A stretch of 64,000 bases of DNA from contig CM057465.1 of the NCBI GenBank assembly GCA_030035585.1, forward strand, positions 1,091,501 through 1,155,500. Reading direction: 5' to 3'. Positions 44,256 through 55,130 of the stretch are shown piece by piece; the stretch's first letter is position 1, and each line of letters opens with the position of its first letter. The notes under the pieces were generated by a model that was given only the letters and a program-made list of their open reading frames with translations, made no database searches and was not told the DNA's origin. Source of the DNA: Dugong dugon (Eukaryota > Chordata > Mammalia > Sirenia > Dugongidae). Both the position numbers and the translations under genes were made by a program.

Positions 44256-44652
44256 TTTGTTATGTTAGTTGCTGTGGAGTTGGCTCTGACTCATGATGAC
44301 TCCATGAACAATGGAACGAAATGTTGCCCTGTCCTGTGTCATCTTCACGATCATTGGCATGCTTGAGTCCACTGTTGCAGCCACTGTGTACTTTGAGTGC
44401 CTTTCCACCTAGGGAGCTGATTTTCCAGCACTATATTGGACAATATTCTGTTGTGATCCACAGGGTTTTCACTGGCTGATCTTTGGAAATAGATCACCAG
44501 GCCTTTAGTCCTAGTCTGTGTTAATCTGGGAGCTCTGCTGAAACCTGTCCACCGTGGGTGATCCTGCTGGTATTTGAAATTCTGGTGGCATAGCTTCCAG
44601 CATCATAGCAACATGAAGGCCACCACAGTACGACATACTGACAGATGGGGGT
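44256..44652 (-). mobile_element. Internally deleted RTE derivative
   Basis: From left, the RTE 3' end (GTTAGTTGCTGTGGAGTTGG to CACTGTTGCAGCCACTGTGT) runs directly into the RTE 5' untranslated region (CCAGCACTATATTGGACAAT, GAAATAGATCACCAGGCC, GAAACCTGTCCACCGTGGGT) and ends at the RTE 5' terminus ACGACATACTGACAG. Same design as 21776. Confidence 0.82.
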
Positions 44653-45795
44653 GGGGGTGGCTTAATCATGCACACACCCATCAACACTTGTCATGGGATC
44701 CTTGCGAGCCTGGGAGTAATGTGAATTGGGTGCACTGCATGCCTGTTGTGTGTGAGAGCCCATTTGTGTGGTCATCCCCACCACTCTCGGAACTCCAGGA
44801 CTTTCATGGCAGAAGGGGGTGCTGGCTGGCCAGGTGCTGGTGGCTGGGTGCTGGCTGCCGGGAGTCCCTGTGAGAGGGGGGCACAAACTTAGAGAGCAGG
44901 AAGTGGATGAGGCTGGCTGGCCGAGGCCCGGAAGGAGGGCCTCGGTGCCCCTACCTAAGAAGCTGGCTTCATGGACTAGAACAGCTGGTCCAGGGGGGAT
45001 GCTTTAGTGATTTCTATTTCTGAGTGCTCACTTCGGTGGCTGCACGCAGAGGAGGGATTCGAATGCTGGAAGGACTTGGCAGCGGGGGTGAGTTTTTCTC
45101 TCACTGGATGAGCCTCTGTCTCCAACTTCAGGCCCCACAAGACAGCTGCAGCGAAGGGTTTCTCTCCAAGCCTTCCTCCTGCTGCTGAAAGCAGGAGACT
45201 CCACTCAGTTTCATGACAACAGATTTCCCTCTCGAAGACGCCACAGCACCTTTGTGAGTGGCAGCGGGCGGGGTGCACTTATGTGTAGGTGGCCTTTACA
45301 TCTCTATGAAGAGCTATTGCCGCGTTAGTGAGCTGTCTTAGAGACCCCTGGAGCCACATTGCATGCCAATGTTGAGGGAGCAATTGGAATAGATTAAGGA
45401 CACAGTGATCTGGAATGTGCTTCCTGCTTTAATTTGTCTCCCAGAAGTTTCTGCACTCTTTTATGGGATCTCCGGTGCTTCTCTAAGAGGTCAGCGGGGA
45501 CTACAGCTAAGAGAACTTCTTATCCAAAGCACAAACAGCATGGAAATACCAACATTAGTGGGCCAGATCTCCAAGGACTCTTAAGAAATTAAAGTGTGTT
45601 TACATTTCATGAGTAGGTTTTATTTCAACAAGACTGCCCTGTGCTCACTGGGAGCCAGTTGACTTAGCACTTTCTGGTGGAGATACTTCTCATGAATGAG
45701 ATGCTCTTCCTCAGACAAATCCCTATTGGGTGCCATGCACCCCATATCCTCTGTCTTGTCTGAGACATGAGGTGTAAGGCAAGTGCTTCTTGCCA
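44653..45795. other. Unique sequence, no gene seen
   Basis: 45290-45660 is a non-repetitive, moderately AT-rich block. Confidence 0.4.
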
Positions 45796-46262
45796 GTTGT
45801 TGTTAGTTGCTGTTGAGTCAGCTCTGACTCATGACGACCCTATGTGTAACAACAGAATGTTGCCCGGCCTTGCACCATTTTCATGATGGTTGATATGTTT
45901 AAGCCCATTGTTGTGGCTATTGTATCAGTCCACCTCATTGAGGGTTTCCTTGTTTTCATCTGCCCTCTACTTTACCAATAATGAGGTCCTTTTCTAGTGA
46001 TTGGTCTTTCCTGATGATGTGTCCAAAGTAAGTGAGCCAGCCAAAGACTCACCTCCTTGCATCTTAGGAGCACTCTGGTTGTATTTCTTCTAAGACTGAT
46101 CTGTTCATTCTTCTGGCAGTCCATGGTATATTCAGTATGCTTCATGAACACCACAATTTAAATGTCAGTTGCCAGGTGACCCTGCTGGTATTTGAAATAC
46201 TGGTGGCATAGCTTCCAGCATCACAGCAACACATGAGCCAACATGCTATGACAAACTGACAG
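45796..46262 (-). mobile_element. Internally deleted RTE derivative, longer 3' part
   Basis: About 370 bp of RTE 3' region (TTGTTGTTAGTTGCTGTTGA to CATGAACACCACAATTTAAA) is joined near 46168 to about 95 bp of RTE 5' end (GGTGACCCTGCTGGTATTTG to ATGACAAACTGACAG). The junction differs from that of 21776 and 44256, so it arose separately. Confidence 0.82.
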
Positions 46263-46642
46263 ATAGCTGATAGACTGCTGTGATGGTGAATTTCATGTGT
46301 CTACTTGACTAGGCCATGGTTCCCAGCTGTTTGGTCAAACGCTAGTCTAGTTGCTGTTATGGAGTAGTTACAGTTGGCCTTAAGCAAAGTGGATTACTCT
46401 CCCTAATGTAATATAATGCCATCAATCAATCAGTTGAAAAAGGAGTTTTCCTAGGGTGTGTTCTGCCTTCAGACTATAAATATATATTTTGGCAGAAATC
46501 TCATTCACTTTTCCCATCATCTGACCTACAGAGCTTGGGACACAAGCTTGCAGGAGTCTCCAGCCTGCCACCTGACTTAAGGATTTTGGACTTGCCAGCC
46601 CCTACAATTGCATGCTCCTACAATTGCCAGCCCCTAAAATTG

Positions 46643-47102
46643 TGCCTGACTCAAGCCATGGTGTCCTCAACCATCTATATGCATATAAAAGATGAATAAT
46701 GAATAAGGAAGACTGAAGAAGAATTGATGCCTTTGAATTATGGTGTTGGAGAAGAATATTGAATATACCATGGATTGCCAGAAGAATGAACAAGTCTGTC
46801 TTGGAAGGAGTACAGCCAGTATGCTTATTAGAAGCAAGGATAGCAAGACTTCATCTCACATACTTTGGACATGTTATCAGGAGGGACCAGCCCCTGGAGA
46901 AGGACATCATACTTGGTAAAATAGAGGGTCATTGAAAAAGAGGAAGACCCTCAAGGAGATGGATTGACACAGTGGCTGCAACAATGGGCTCAAGCATAAC
47001 AAATATTGTGAGGTGGCACAGGGGTGGGCAGTGTTTCGTTCTGTTGTACACAGGGTCACTATGAGTTGGAACCCACCCGACGGCACCTAACAATAACAAC
47101 AC
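46643..47102 (+). mobile_element. RTE LINE, 5'-truncated, inside the MLT2 LTR
   Basis: It begins at CCTGACTCAAGCCATGGTGT and continues with TTGAATATACCATGGATTGC and TACTTTGGACATGTTATCAG, ending GACGGCACCTAACAATAACA. The last 460 bp of the LINE. Confidence 0.9.
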
Positions 47103-47147
47103 AATTGCATGAGTCAATCCCTTGAAGTAAATCTCCCTTTCTTTCTG

Positions 47148-47182
47148 TCTATCTGTCTATCTATCTGTATCTATCTATAGCA
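47148..47182 (+). repeat. (CTAT/CTGT)n simple repeat
   Basis: Tetranucleotide run in the 3' part of the MLT2 LTR. Confidence 0.9.
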
Positions 47183-47217
47183 CAGGTTTGGTTTCTCTAG
47201 AGAATCCTAAGTCACCT

Positions 47218-48119
47218 GTCATTACACATTCATTATTCATTCAAAATTAAGATAACAACACAGTTTGCTAAGTAGGGTGAAACCACTGTTGCTCCTTCAA
47301 GAGGGAACCTATCTGATAGCTGAGCTGAAGAGATAGCCATGTTGGTCAAAACCTGTGGTCTGACGGCCAACATTTTTTGAGTGTTCCCCTTTGCCATGGA
47401 AAAGTCAAAGAGGATAAAAACCCTAACTAATTGTTTTGGTCTCAAATGCTTCCTCCCTCTCCAAAGACACTGCTTCTCCCCCGGGACTCTAGCATCCCTG
47501 CAAATGACTCTTGGTTTTTTGGTTCTGCTTGACTTCCTTTTCCCATTTTGCCTTTGTCAAGCCCTGTTACTCATCAGAAACATGGCGGTGCCATGGCACA
47601 TCACGATGCAGCTCAGTAAATGATGAATAGATTATTCAATTACGGCATTCAAGACAAAGAGACACATCACTGAAAAATAAACCCGTTCAGAGATGCCAGC
47701 TTCTGTGGAGATTTCCACTGCATTCCAAATCCATTAACCTTTCCTGGGGTGACATGTTGCTGCCAATAAGCTTGTGTTTTTGATAGATTTGTCGTGGGTA
47801 TGATAAATGAGCTATTTTTGCAGATGCTGACTGTGTGACCTATTTAACTCCCTGTCCTCCAGGCCTGCCAGGCTAGCAGTCATCCTGAGCACAGACTCAG
47901 CCAGGTCCCACAGGTGAGGAGCGAGTGGCAGATGCCGCACACAGAGGAAACGCTCCCTTGAAAAGCAGCTGCTGCAGTCAACAGGGACATCTTAGGATGC
48001 ATTTATCAATAGGATCCCAGATCAAAAGTGAGTTATGATTATTTTTTAAGATTAGAGTTTTATGAGCCACAGATACATTTTGGATAGACGTTTGGGTGGA
48101 AATGGAAGGTTTTCTACAT
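47218..48119. other. Unique sequence, possible conserved patch
   Basis: 47690-47830 is non-repetitive, with CATTCCAAATCCATTAACC (TEAD-like CATTCC) and GGTATGATAAATGAGC. No gene seen. Confidence 0.3.
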
Positions 48120-48302
48120 GTATATATATATATATATCTCAGTGCAGATAAATAGATGGTAAATAGATGGATGGATAGATGATAAACGGATAGACAGATG
48201 AATGGACAGATGGATGGATGGATAGATGTAGAGATAGATGGATAGATGATAGAGAGAGAGAGAGACAGGCAGATAGATAGATAGGTGAATAGCTGGATAG
48301 AT
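48120..48302 (+). repeat. (TA)n and (GATA/GATG)n repeats
   Basis: A short TA run is followed by about 170 bp of GATA/GATG/GACA tetranucleotides with a GA run near 48252. Confidence 0.92.
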
Positions 48303-48436
48303 TGCAGTTCCTGGTGGCTTTGGTCCTGACCACACAGGGAAAGAAAAGACTTTCAAATGCACCACTCCCTTCATGTTGGAAGGGAAATCACCTCTCTCTT
48401 CTTTGCCCTGAGTGAGTCACTAGGAAATACAGGTGA

Positions 48437-49221
48437 GGTAGTGGTGGTTCACTGGTAGAATTCTCACCTTCCACACAGGAGACCTGGGTTTAATTCCTGG
48501 CCAATGCACCTCATGTGCAGCCACCACCTTCTGTCAGTGGAGGCTTGCGTTTTTCTATGATGCTGTCTTGGTCATCTGGTGCTGCTAAAACAGAAGTACC
48601 ACAAGTGGATGGTTTTAACAAACAGAACTTCATTCTCTCACAGTTTAGGAGGCTAGAAGTCCGAATTCAGGGCACTAGCTCTAGGGGAAGGCTCTGTCTT
48701 TGTTGGCTCTGGGGAAAGGTCCTTGTAGCCAATCTTCCCCTGGTCTAGTAGCTTCTCAGCACAGGGATCCCAGCTCCAAAGGAAGTGCTGTGCTCCCAGC
48801 ACTACTTTCTTGGTGGTATGAGGTCCCCTTGTCTTTCTGCTCACTTGTTTCTTTCATATCTCCAAAGAGATCGACTCAAGATACAACCTAATTTTGTAGA
48901 TTGAGTCCTACCTCATTAATGTAACTGCCTCTAATCCCGCCTCATTAACATCATACAGGTAGGATTTACAACTCATGGCCTAGCCGAGTTGACATACATT
49001 TTTTGGGGACACAATTCAATCCATGATATTCGTTTCAGTGGAGCTTCCAGACAAAGAGAGACTAGGAAGAAAGGACTGGAGATCTACTTCTGAAAATCAG
49101 CCAGTGAAAACCATATGGATCACAATAGTCCCAACCACAGCTAATCATGGAGGAAGATGCAGGACTGGGCATGAGGTTGCCATGAGCTGGGGGCTAACTC
49201 GACAGCAGCTAACAACAACAG
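48437..49221 (+). mobile_element. tRNA-Gly-headed SINE with RTE body and tail, split by an LTR
   Basis: The head (GTGGTGGTTCACTGGTAGAA, TCTCACCTTCCACACAGGAG, CTGGCCAATGCA) follows a tRNA-Gly gene throughout: A-box, anticodon loop with TCC and B-box. After a linker (CCTCATGTGCAGCCACCACC) comes the RTE 5'-UTR block (TTTCAGTGGAGCTTCCAGAC, AGACTAGGAAGAAAGGACTG) and an RTE-like tail ending CAGCAGCTAACAACAACAG. The LTR at 48566-49027 separates linker and body. A second copy at 61368 is uninterrupted, proving the arrangement is a family and not a chance junction. Confidence 0.85.
48566..49027 (-). mobile_element. MaLR/MLT1-type LTR inside the SINE
   Basis: Reverse-complement blocks: GCTGCTAAAACAGAAGTACC, AGGCTAGAAGTCCGAATTCA, GGTGGTATGAGGTCCCCTTG, ACTCATGGCCTAGCCGAGTT and GGGGACACAATTCAATCCAT. 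Same subfamily as 24837. Solitary fossil LTR. Confidence 0.88.
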
Positions 49222-49404
49222 GAAATGAAGAATGAAGGGGGATAAAAAGACATGTTCTCTGATCTTCAGGGATCGATCAGGAAACTCGTCATTTAACAAC
49301 AGACCATGTGTCCCCATGTGCCCAGGACAGCTCTGGTCTATGCCAGTGTCCCCTTTCCACAGCCATCCTGTCTTTGATCCCATCCTCTCATCATGGCCCC
49401 AGTC

Positions 49405-49740
49405 TCTTCAGGTGAATAATTTTTTTTTTAATGTGGTGAAGATATATGTAACACAACATTTGCCAATTCAATGTTTTTTACATGTACAAGTCAGTGACAT
49501 TGATTGTATCAATCATGTTGTGCAACCATCACCTGTATCCTTTGCCAAATTTCCCATCCCTGTAATAGATGGTCAGTGCTTCGTAACAATGAATTCCCTT
49601 CCCCTCCAACTCTGCACCCATCACCAATGAGAGAACTCTGGTGTCTGCAGGTTTGCCTATTCTTGATATTTCAGATAAGTGGGATCACACACTATTTGTC
49701 CTTTTGTGACTGACTGACTTTGGTGAATAATCTTTGGCAA
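49405..49740 (-). mobile_element. Old L1 3'-UTR fragment
   Basis: GTGGTGAAGATATATGTAAC, TCATGTTGTGCAACCATCAC and GTCCTTTTGTGACTGACTGA are reverse-complement L1M 3' end wording. Confidence 0.75.
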
Positions 49741-49929
49741 TAAAATAAATCTAGGAGTTAATTCAGGAAGCAGTGAATAATCCTAGCCTAGAAATAATCC
49801 AGCTAACTTACAAACTGTGGAAAACATGAAATATTTACTGTATTTGATGTAGTAGAAGTATATTTATCCAATTATCCAATCTTTTTTCAAAAATTTGCAA
49901 GCTTTTCTATGTGGTTTTTGCTGACTTCC

Positions 49930-50420
49930 TTACTTGAGGCTTGTGATGTAATGGATTGCTTTTGTGTGGCCTTTCTTGGTCTTGTAACTCCCACCCAGGT
50001 GATTGGGTGGGACTGTGTGATAGGGTAATTGTAGCCCACCAAAGGGATCGGTCAGCTTTGCAATTCTGCTGGGCTTGAAATTAGCCACCCCAGAGGTGGG
50101 AAAGAGAAGAGCCCACCACTACCCAGGAAGGAGAGACCAGCAGGAGAGACCCACAGGAGAAGGCGCATAGGGCTTCCCAGCCCACGGAGACAGAAAGCTG
50201 AATGCCTTTGGGCAGAGACTGAGGGTCAGGGAGAGGTGTGCCTGCGAGCATGGCTGGGAAGAGGCTGTCCTGATGGAAGAACTGTGTCCTTGAGTGTTTC
50301 TGAGCCTGAATTTTAACCTGTTACTTCCCTAATAAACCCCATAATTATGGGTAGGGTCTGTGAGTTCTGCTTGGCCACTGCAATGACTTATTGACTGCAG
50401 CAGATAAGTAAAGAGTGCTG
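49930..50420 (+). mobile_element. Candidate LTR, family uncertain
   Basis: Shows a TGATGTAATGGATTGC start, purine-rich middle, TAATAAACCCCATAATTATG signal and GTTCTGCTTGGCCACTGC after it, as in endogenous retroviral LTRs. There is no second copy to define ends. Treat as a fossil LTR candidate. Confidence 0.4.
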
Positions 50421-51106
50421 TGGGAGGGATGGTTAGTTTCAGAATTGGTAAAGATGGCGGAAAGAGGAGGTGTGTCTGACCTCCGCCTCATAGGAACCAG
50501 CCTTGGGCTGTTGATCTTGAGTCTCCTTCCCCCTTGTGAAGAGAGAGGAGGTCAGACACTGCCCTCAAGCTGATTTTACAAGGTTGAATAAGTGTCCCCT
50601 CTTCTGTCCTGTTTTTCTTGCAGCACCTCCTCCCCTTCGGAAGGCACGGATTTCTGCTTTTCTCATTTCTGCCAAGTCCCAGCTGCACTCAAATGCTCTG
50701 CGTATCTTGTCTCTAGCTGGTGATTAGTGGCTGTTTCGAGCTCTCTGTTTACCTGGATTTAATGAACGGTTCAGCACTCTGGCCCTAATTAGTGAAGGAA
50801 GGACTGCAGTTTAAGACGCTCGCGTCATTGTGGCAGGGAACGGGCTGGGAACACGGGGGAGGATGACCTTGCTCAAGGCTCCTCACACCCTCTCGGCTCC
50901 CCCTCATGTAGCTGCACCAGCCAGGAGGGTCTAAGGGCTGTACTTCATGTTTTGGTGAACATCGATACTTAATTTGATGTGTTATATGTCAATTTTCTTC
51001 ATACTAATAAAACGTGGAACTACATGATGGAATAAACTCCTAAGCTTTAAATAAATGCAGAAAGATCCTTCATTTTTAAAGAACTATGAAATGTCAATCA
51101 TAAATA
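50421..51106. other. Unique sequence, no gene seen
   Basis: 50745-50835 (TGTTTACCTGGATTTAATGA, CCCTAATTAGTGAAGG) is a non-repetitive AT-rich patch that could be regulatory. Confidence 0.3.
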
Positions 51107-51254
51107 AGTGTGCACAGTGGTTAAGTGCTTGGCTGCTAACTAAAAGGTTGGCAGTTCAAATCCACCAGCCGCTCCCTGAAAACCCTATGGTGCAGTTCTA
51201 GTCTGTCCTGTAGGGTTGCTGTGAGTAGCAGTCGACTCAATGGCAATGGGTTTA
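51107..51254 (+). mobile_element. AfroSINE, left arm of an inverted pair
   Basis: CACAGTGGTTAAGTGCTTGG to GTCGACTCAATGGCAATGGG. Lacks the first head bases. Short form. Confidence 0.92.
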
Positions 51255-51408
51255 AGTACAAACCAGTTGCTGTCGAGTTGACCCTGACATAGGGTTTTCA
51301 ATGGCTGACTTTTCAGAAGCAGATTGCCACGCCTTTCTTCCAAGGCACCTCTAGGTGGACTTGAACCTCCAACCTTTAGGTTAGCAGCCAAGTGCAAATC
51401 TTTTTAAT
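51255..51408 (-). mobile_element. AfroSINE, right arm of an inverted pair
   Basis: The plus strand reads CAAACCAGTTGCTGTCGAGT, CAGAAGCAGATTGCCACGCC and CCTTTAGGTTAGCAGCCAAG. A long-form copy whose tail abuts the tail of the preceding copy. Confidence 0.92.
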
Positions 51409-51409
51409 A

Positions 51410-51685
51410 GTCTATCCAGCAGGTATAAAAATGGACTTTATGCCAAGTGTAATTTTCTTTAATCTGATGATCAATAAGGTAGACCTCTTTTCATGTATTT
51501 ACTGGGCTACAGATTCTTTGCTTTCATCTTCACCAAATTTTCTATTGAGTTGTTTGTGTTTTTCTCATTAATTTAGGAGTTATTTAAAATCTTCAGGATA
51601 CTAATCATTTGTCCAATTTAATATGTTGCAGATACTCTCCCTGTCTGTAGCTTTTCTTTTTCAGTGTCTTCAGGCTGCCTTTTGA
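51410..51685 (-). mobile_element. Old L1 3' fragment
   Basis: AGGTAGACCTCTTTTCATGT, TTCTATTGAGTTGTTTGTGT and AATATGTTGCAGATACTCTC are reverse-complement L1M 3' wording. Confidence 0.65.
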
Positions 51686-51687
51686 TA

Positions 51688-51880
51688 AACGAGAGCAAGA
51701 TTTCTCAACCTCGCCGTTGAGACTGGACTGTTCTTTATGGCGGGGGCTGTAGGATGTTTAGCAGCATCCCTGGGTTCTGCCCATTAGGTGCCATTAGCAC
51801 CCCCAAGTTGTGACAACCAACAGTGTCTCCAGACATTGACAAATGTCCACTGAGAATTACCAGATAGTCTTTATTCTAAT
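51688..51880 (-). mobile_element. MER5A (hAT-Charlie, non-autonomous)
   Basis: GATTTCTCAACCTCGCCGTT, GGATGTTTAGCAGCATCCCT, GTTGTGACAACCAACAGTGT and CCAGACATTGACAAATGTCC give the full reverse-complement order of MER5A. Confidence 0.88.
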
Positions 51881-52079
51881 GAAGTTGAAGATATCTCCCT
51901 CCTTTTTTTTTTTGATTAATGGTTTTGTTTTTTCTACCTTTAAGAGAAACCTATCATGACAACAAACACTTAAAGATATTCTCTTATGTTGTATTCTAAA
52001 TGTTTTAAATTTTAATCTTCCACACTTATATTCTTAATCAATCTATTTTTTGTTTATGGTTTGAAGTAGGCTTCTCTGT

Positions 52080-52665
52080 TATTGTCTAGTACTGCTGTAA
52101 CAGAAATACCACAAGTGGGTGGCTTTAACAAATGGAAATGTATTTTCTCACAGTTCAGGAGGCTAGAAGTCCGAATTCAGGGCACTGGCTCTAGGGGACG
52201 GCTCTCTCTGTTGGTTCTAAGGGAAGTCCTCGTCTCTTCAGCTCCTGTTCCTTGTTCCTTGGTGATCTTCATGTGGCATCTGTCTTCCCTCATCTCTGCT
52301 CCCTGGCTTCCTTACTTACTCGGCTCCTTTTAGATCTCCAAAGAGATTGACCTGAGACACACTAATACTGTCTCATAACATAACAAAGAAAACCTTATTC
52401 CCAAAAGGCATTATAACCACTGGTATAAATCAAAACAAAAACAATTGATTGTCACTGAGTTGATTCCGACTCATAGTTACCCTGTAGGACAGAGTAGAAC
52501 TGCCCCATAGGGGTTTCCAAGGAGTGGCTGGTGGATTTGAACAGCCGATCTTTTGGTTAGCAGCTGTAGCACTTAACCACTGTGTTATCAGGGAGCCAGA
52601 CCACAGGTATAGGGGTTAAGATTTACAACACATCTTTTTGGGGGACACAATTCAATCCATAACAG
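52080..52665 (-). mobile_element. MaLR/MLT1-type LTR split by an AfroSINE
   Basis: TCTAGTACTGCTGTAACAGA, AGGCTAGAAGTCCGAATTCA and, after the SINE, TTTTTGGGGGACACAATTCA. Reverse orientation, solitary fossil. Its 3' region closely matches 48566. Confidence 0.88.
52428..52599 (-). mobile_element. AfroSINE inside the LTR
   Basis: A-rich start, GAGTTGATTCCGACTCATAG, GGAGTGGCTGGTGGATTTGA, ending CAGGGAGCC. The flanks ACCACTGGTATA (52416-52427) and ACCACAGGTATA (52600-52611) are a 12-bp target duplication with one mismatch. Confidence 0.95.
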
Positions 52666-52894
52666 CATCCAATTTCAGTTTTTCCCATAGAATCAACCAA
52701 GTGTCCCAGGACATTTTGTGGAGCGGTTCACACTTTCCTTCCTGTTGTGCAATTCCAGATATGTCCGGTGTGAGCTTTCCACTGGGTTTATCCTCTGCCC
52801 CAGGGGATACTTTGTTTAAGCCTGTGCTTGTATCACACCATCTTGATTTCTGTGGCTTAGAATCAGTCCTGATAGTTGGTAGGGCACGTTACTA

Positions 52895-53770
52895 ACCCTC
52901 ATCTCTGTGCAAATCTTATTCTTTATTCTCCTTTTGATGGGTCTGGACTGTTACTGGCTCTTTGCTCTTTACATTTTAAGGATCAGCTTACCAAGTTCCA
53001 TAACAATACCTCCTGGAATCAACTTGGGAAAATTGGCATCTGTGATAATTAACCTTCACATCATGATTATAGTATGTATTTTCCTTAGTATTATTTAATA
53101 TATTTCAATGAAGCTTTGTAAGTTTTCCACAGATAGGTTTTGCATAACTTTTGTTAGATTTATTCCTACATGAGGTTTTGACTGTTATTGTAAAAGATAC
53201 TTTAAGAACTATAATTCATTGCTGATATATAAAAATTTGCTTGGCCATATTGATTTTTTTTTTTAATCCAACAATCTTGAGAGACTCTCTCATTAATTTT
53301 GACAATTATTAGGTATTACGTATGTGTTTTTAAATCCAGAAAATCAGATAATCTGCAGATGACAATTTTTCTCCCCTATCTTTTGCAACTCTTATTATTT
53401 GTGTTCATTTTTCCTGGGCTTTTTATGCTGGTTATTGAATACTGGAGTAGTGAAAGCAGGATCTTTGTCTTTTCTGATGTTGAAGGGAGGTATTTTGTAT
53501 TCATCCATCAAGGATAACATTTACTCTAGTCTTTTTGAAGAGCACCTTTATTAGGGTTAGGAAGTTCCCATCTGTGACTACTTTGCTAAGACTTTTTTTT
53601 ACTATAAATGGGTGTTGGACTTTATCAAATACTGTTCCTGCATTTGTTGAGATGAAAGTATATTCTTTTTCTTTTAGTTTACCGAGGTAGTAAGTGGCAT
53701 TTATAGTTTTGTCATTTAGTTATTTTATTATTAATGGTGTATAGTATTTTTGGAGAAAAAAAAGTCTGCA
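52895..53770 (-). mobile_element. Old L1 ORF2 fragment
   Basis: The T-rich plus strand includes AAGGATCAGCTTACCAAGTT, GATTTATTCCTACATGAGGT and TTGGACTTTATCAAATACTG, wording of reverse-complement old L1 ORF2. Heavily decayed. Confidence 0.7.
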
Positions 53771-53784
53771 GTTTACTGCCCATC

Positions 53785-54226
53785 TGTCTTATGCTGGGTT
53801 CTCTAGAAGAGCAAAACCAGTGAAGTGCCTATCTATATAAATATATAGACAGATTTATTGCAAGGAAATGTCTCATGCAAACCCCAAATTCGTGGATCAG
53901 ATGTCAGGCTGTAGGCTTCTCCTAACATGGGCTGATGAACCCCAGATCGCAGGCTGCTGGTTTATGGGGTTGTGGGAGCTGATAAATTCCAAAATCTGTA
54001 GGTCAGGTGGCAGGCTGCGGGCTCATGTCCCAAGAACTGGAGGTCAGAGGCTGACGAGTCGGATGCAGGATCAAGAGAGAGAGAGCTTTGCCAGAACATC
54101 CATATATATTGGATGCAGGCCACACCCCCAAGGAAACTCTGCTTACATCAGATCACAAAATGGAGGATAATTAGATACTACTGAAACTCATGGCCTAGTC
54201 AAGTCGACACATAACATTAACTGTCA
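53785..54226 (-). mobile_element. 3' LTR of the ERVL provirus
   Basis: TGTCTTATGCTGGGTTCTCT to CATAACATTAACTGTCA on the plus strand. Shares CATGTCCCAAGAACTGGAGG and GCTTTGCCAGAACATCCATA with the 5' LTR. Confidence 0.88.
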
Positions 54227-54299
54227 CTTCCACCCCTTGTCAACTTGGCACCTATACACATTTCCTTAAACCATACATAATCTCTAAATAACTTGGTTG

Positions 54300-54729
54300 G
54301 ATAATTTCCGCATTCAGCTGGATCACTATTCTTGGGAGTAAGCATAAATATGGATCTCTTCCAGTTGGTTGGCCAGGTAGCTCTCTTCCAAATTTCTTGG
54401 CATAGATGAGTGAGCACTTCCAGCGCTGCATCTGTTTGTTGAAACATCTGAGATGATATTCTGTCAATTCCTGGAGCCTTGTTTCTCGCCAATGCCTTCA
54501 GTGCAGCTTGAACTTCTTCCTTCAGTACCATCAGTTCCTGATCATATGCTACCTCCTGAAATGGTTGAATTTCGACCAATTGTTTTTGGTACAGTGACTC
54601 TGTGTATTCCTTCTGTCTTCTTTTGATGCTTCCCGCGTCGTTTAATATTTTCCCCATAGAATCCTTCAGCATTGCAATTCGGGCTTGAATTTTTTCTTCA
54701 GTTCTTTCAGCCTGAGAAATGCTGAGCAT
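54300..54729 (-). pseudogene. RTE linker and start of reverse transcriptase (LINE)
   Basis: The minus strand reads ERTEEKIQARIAMLKDSMGK, then VQAALKALARNKAPGIDRIS, EVLTHLCQEIWKRATWPTNW and DPAECGNY. NKAPGIDRIS is the RTE RT motif 1 region (usually NKAPGIDGIS). After NY the frame runs into provirus sequence, marking the left end of the inverted segment. A separate piece of the linker lies at 54798-55019 (NDRRPDELWDDIKDIIHEES). Confidence 0.85.
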
Positions 54730-55130
54730 GTTTTTCCCTTTTGGTGTTCTATCTCCAGGTCTTTGCCCTTGTCATCATAATACTTTACTTTGTCTTTTCA
54801 AGCTGCCCTTTGAAATCTTCTGTTCAGCTCTTTTACTTCATCATTTGTTCCTTTTGCTTTAGCTACTTGACGTTCAAGAACAAGTTTCAGAGTCTCTTCT
54901 GACATCAATTTTGGTCTTTTCTTTATCTCTTGTCTTTTTAATGACCTCTTGCTTTCTTCATGTATGATGTCCTTGATGTCATCCCACAACTCATCTGGTC
55001 TTCGGTCATTAGTGTTCAACGCATCAAATATATTCTTGAGATGGTCTCTAAATTTAGGTGGGATATACTCAAGGTCGTACTTTGGCTCTCGTGGACTTGT
55101 TCTAATTTTCTTCAGTTTCAGCTTGAACTT

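Larger units (their letters stand above)
46284..47217 (+). mobile_element. MLT2-type (ERVL) LTR split by an RTE insertion
   Basis: The left part GTGATGGTGAATTTCATGTG, GACTAGGCCATGGTTCCCAG, TTTGGTCAAACGCTAGTCTA and GCAGGAGTCTCCAGCCTGCC, and the right part AATCCCTTGAAGTAAATCTC and GGTTTCTCTAGAGAATCCTA, follow MLT2 order around the LINE. Solitary LTR fossil, older than the RTE copy. Confidence 0.85.

Noticed and set aside
48437-48506. Possible functional tRNA-Gly gene
   Set aside because: The tRNA-like stretch is continuous with a SINE linker, has several stem mismatches, and recurs at 61380 with the same downstream body. It is a SINE head.
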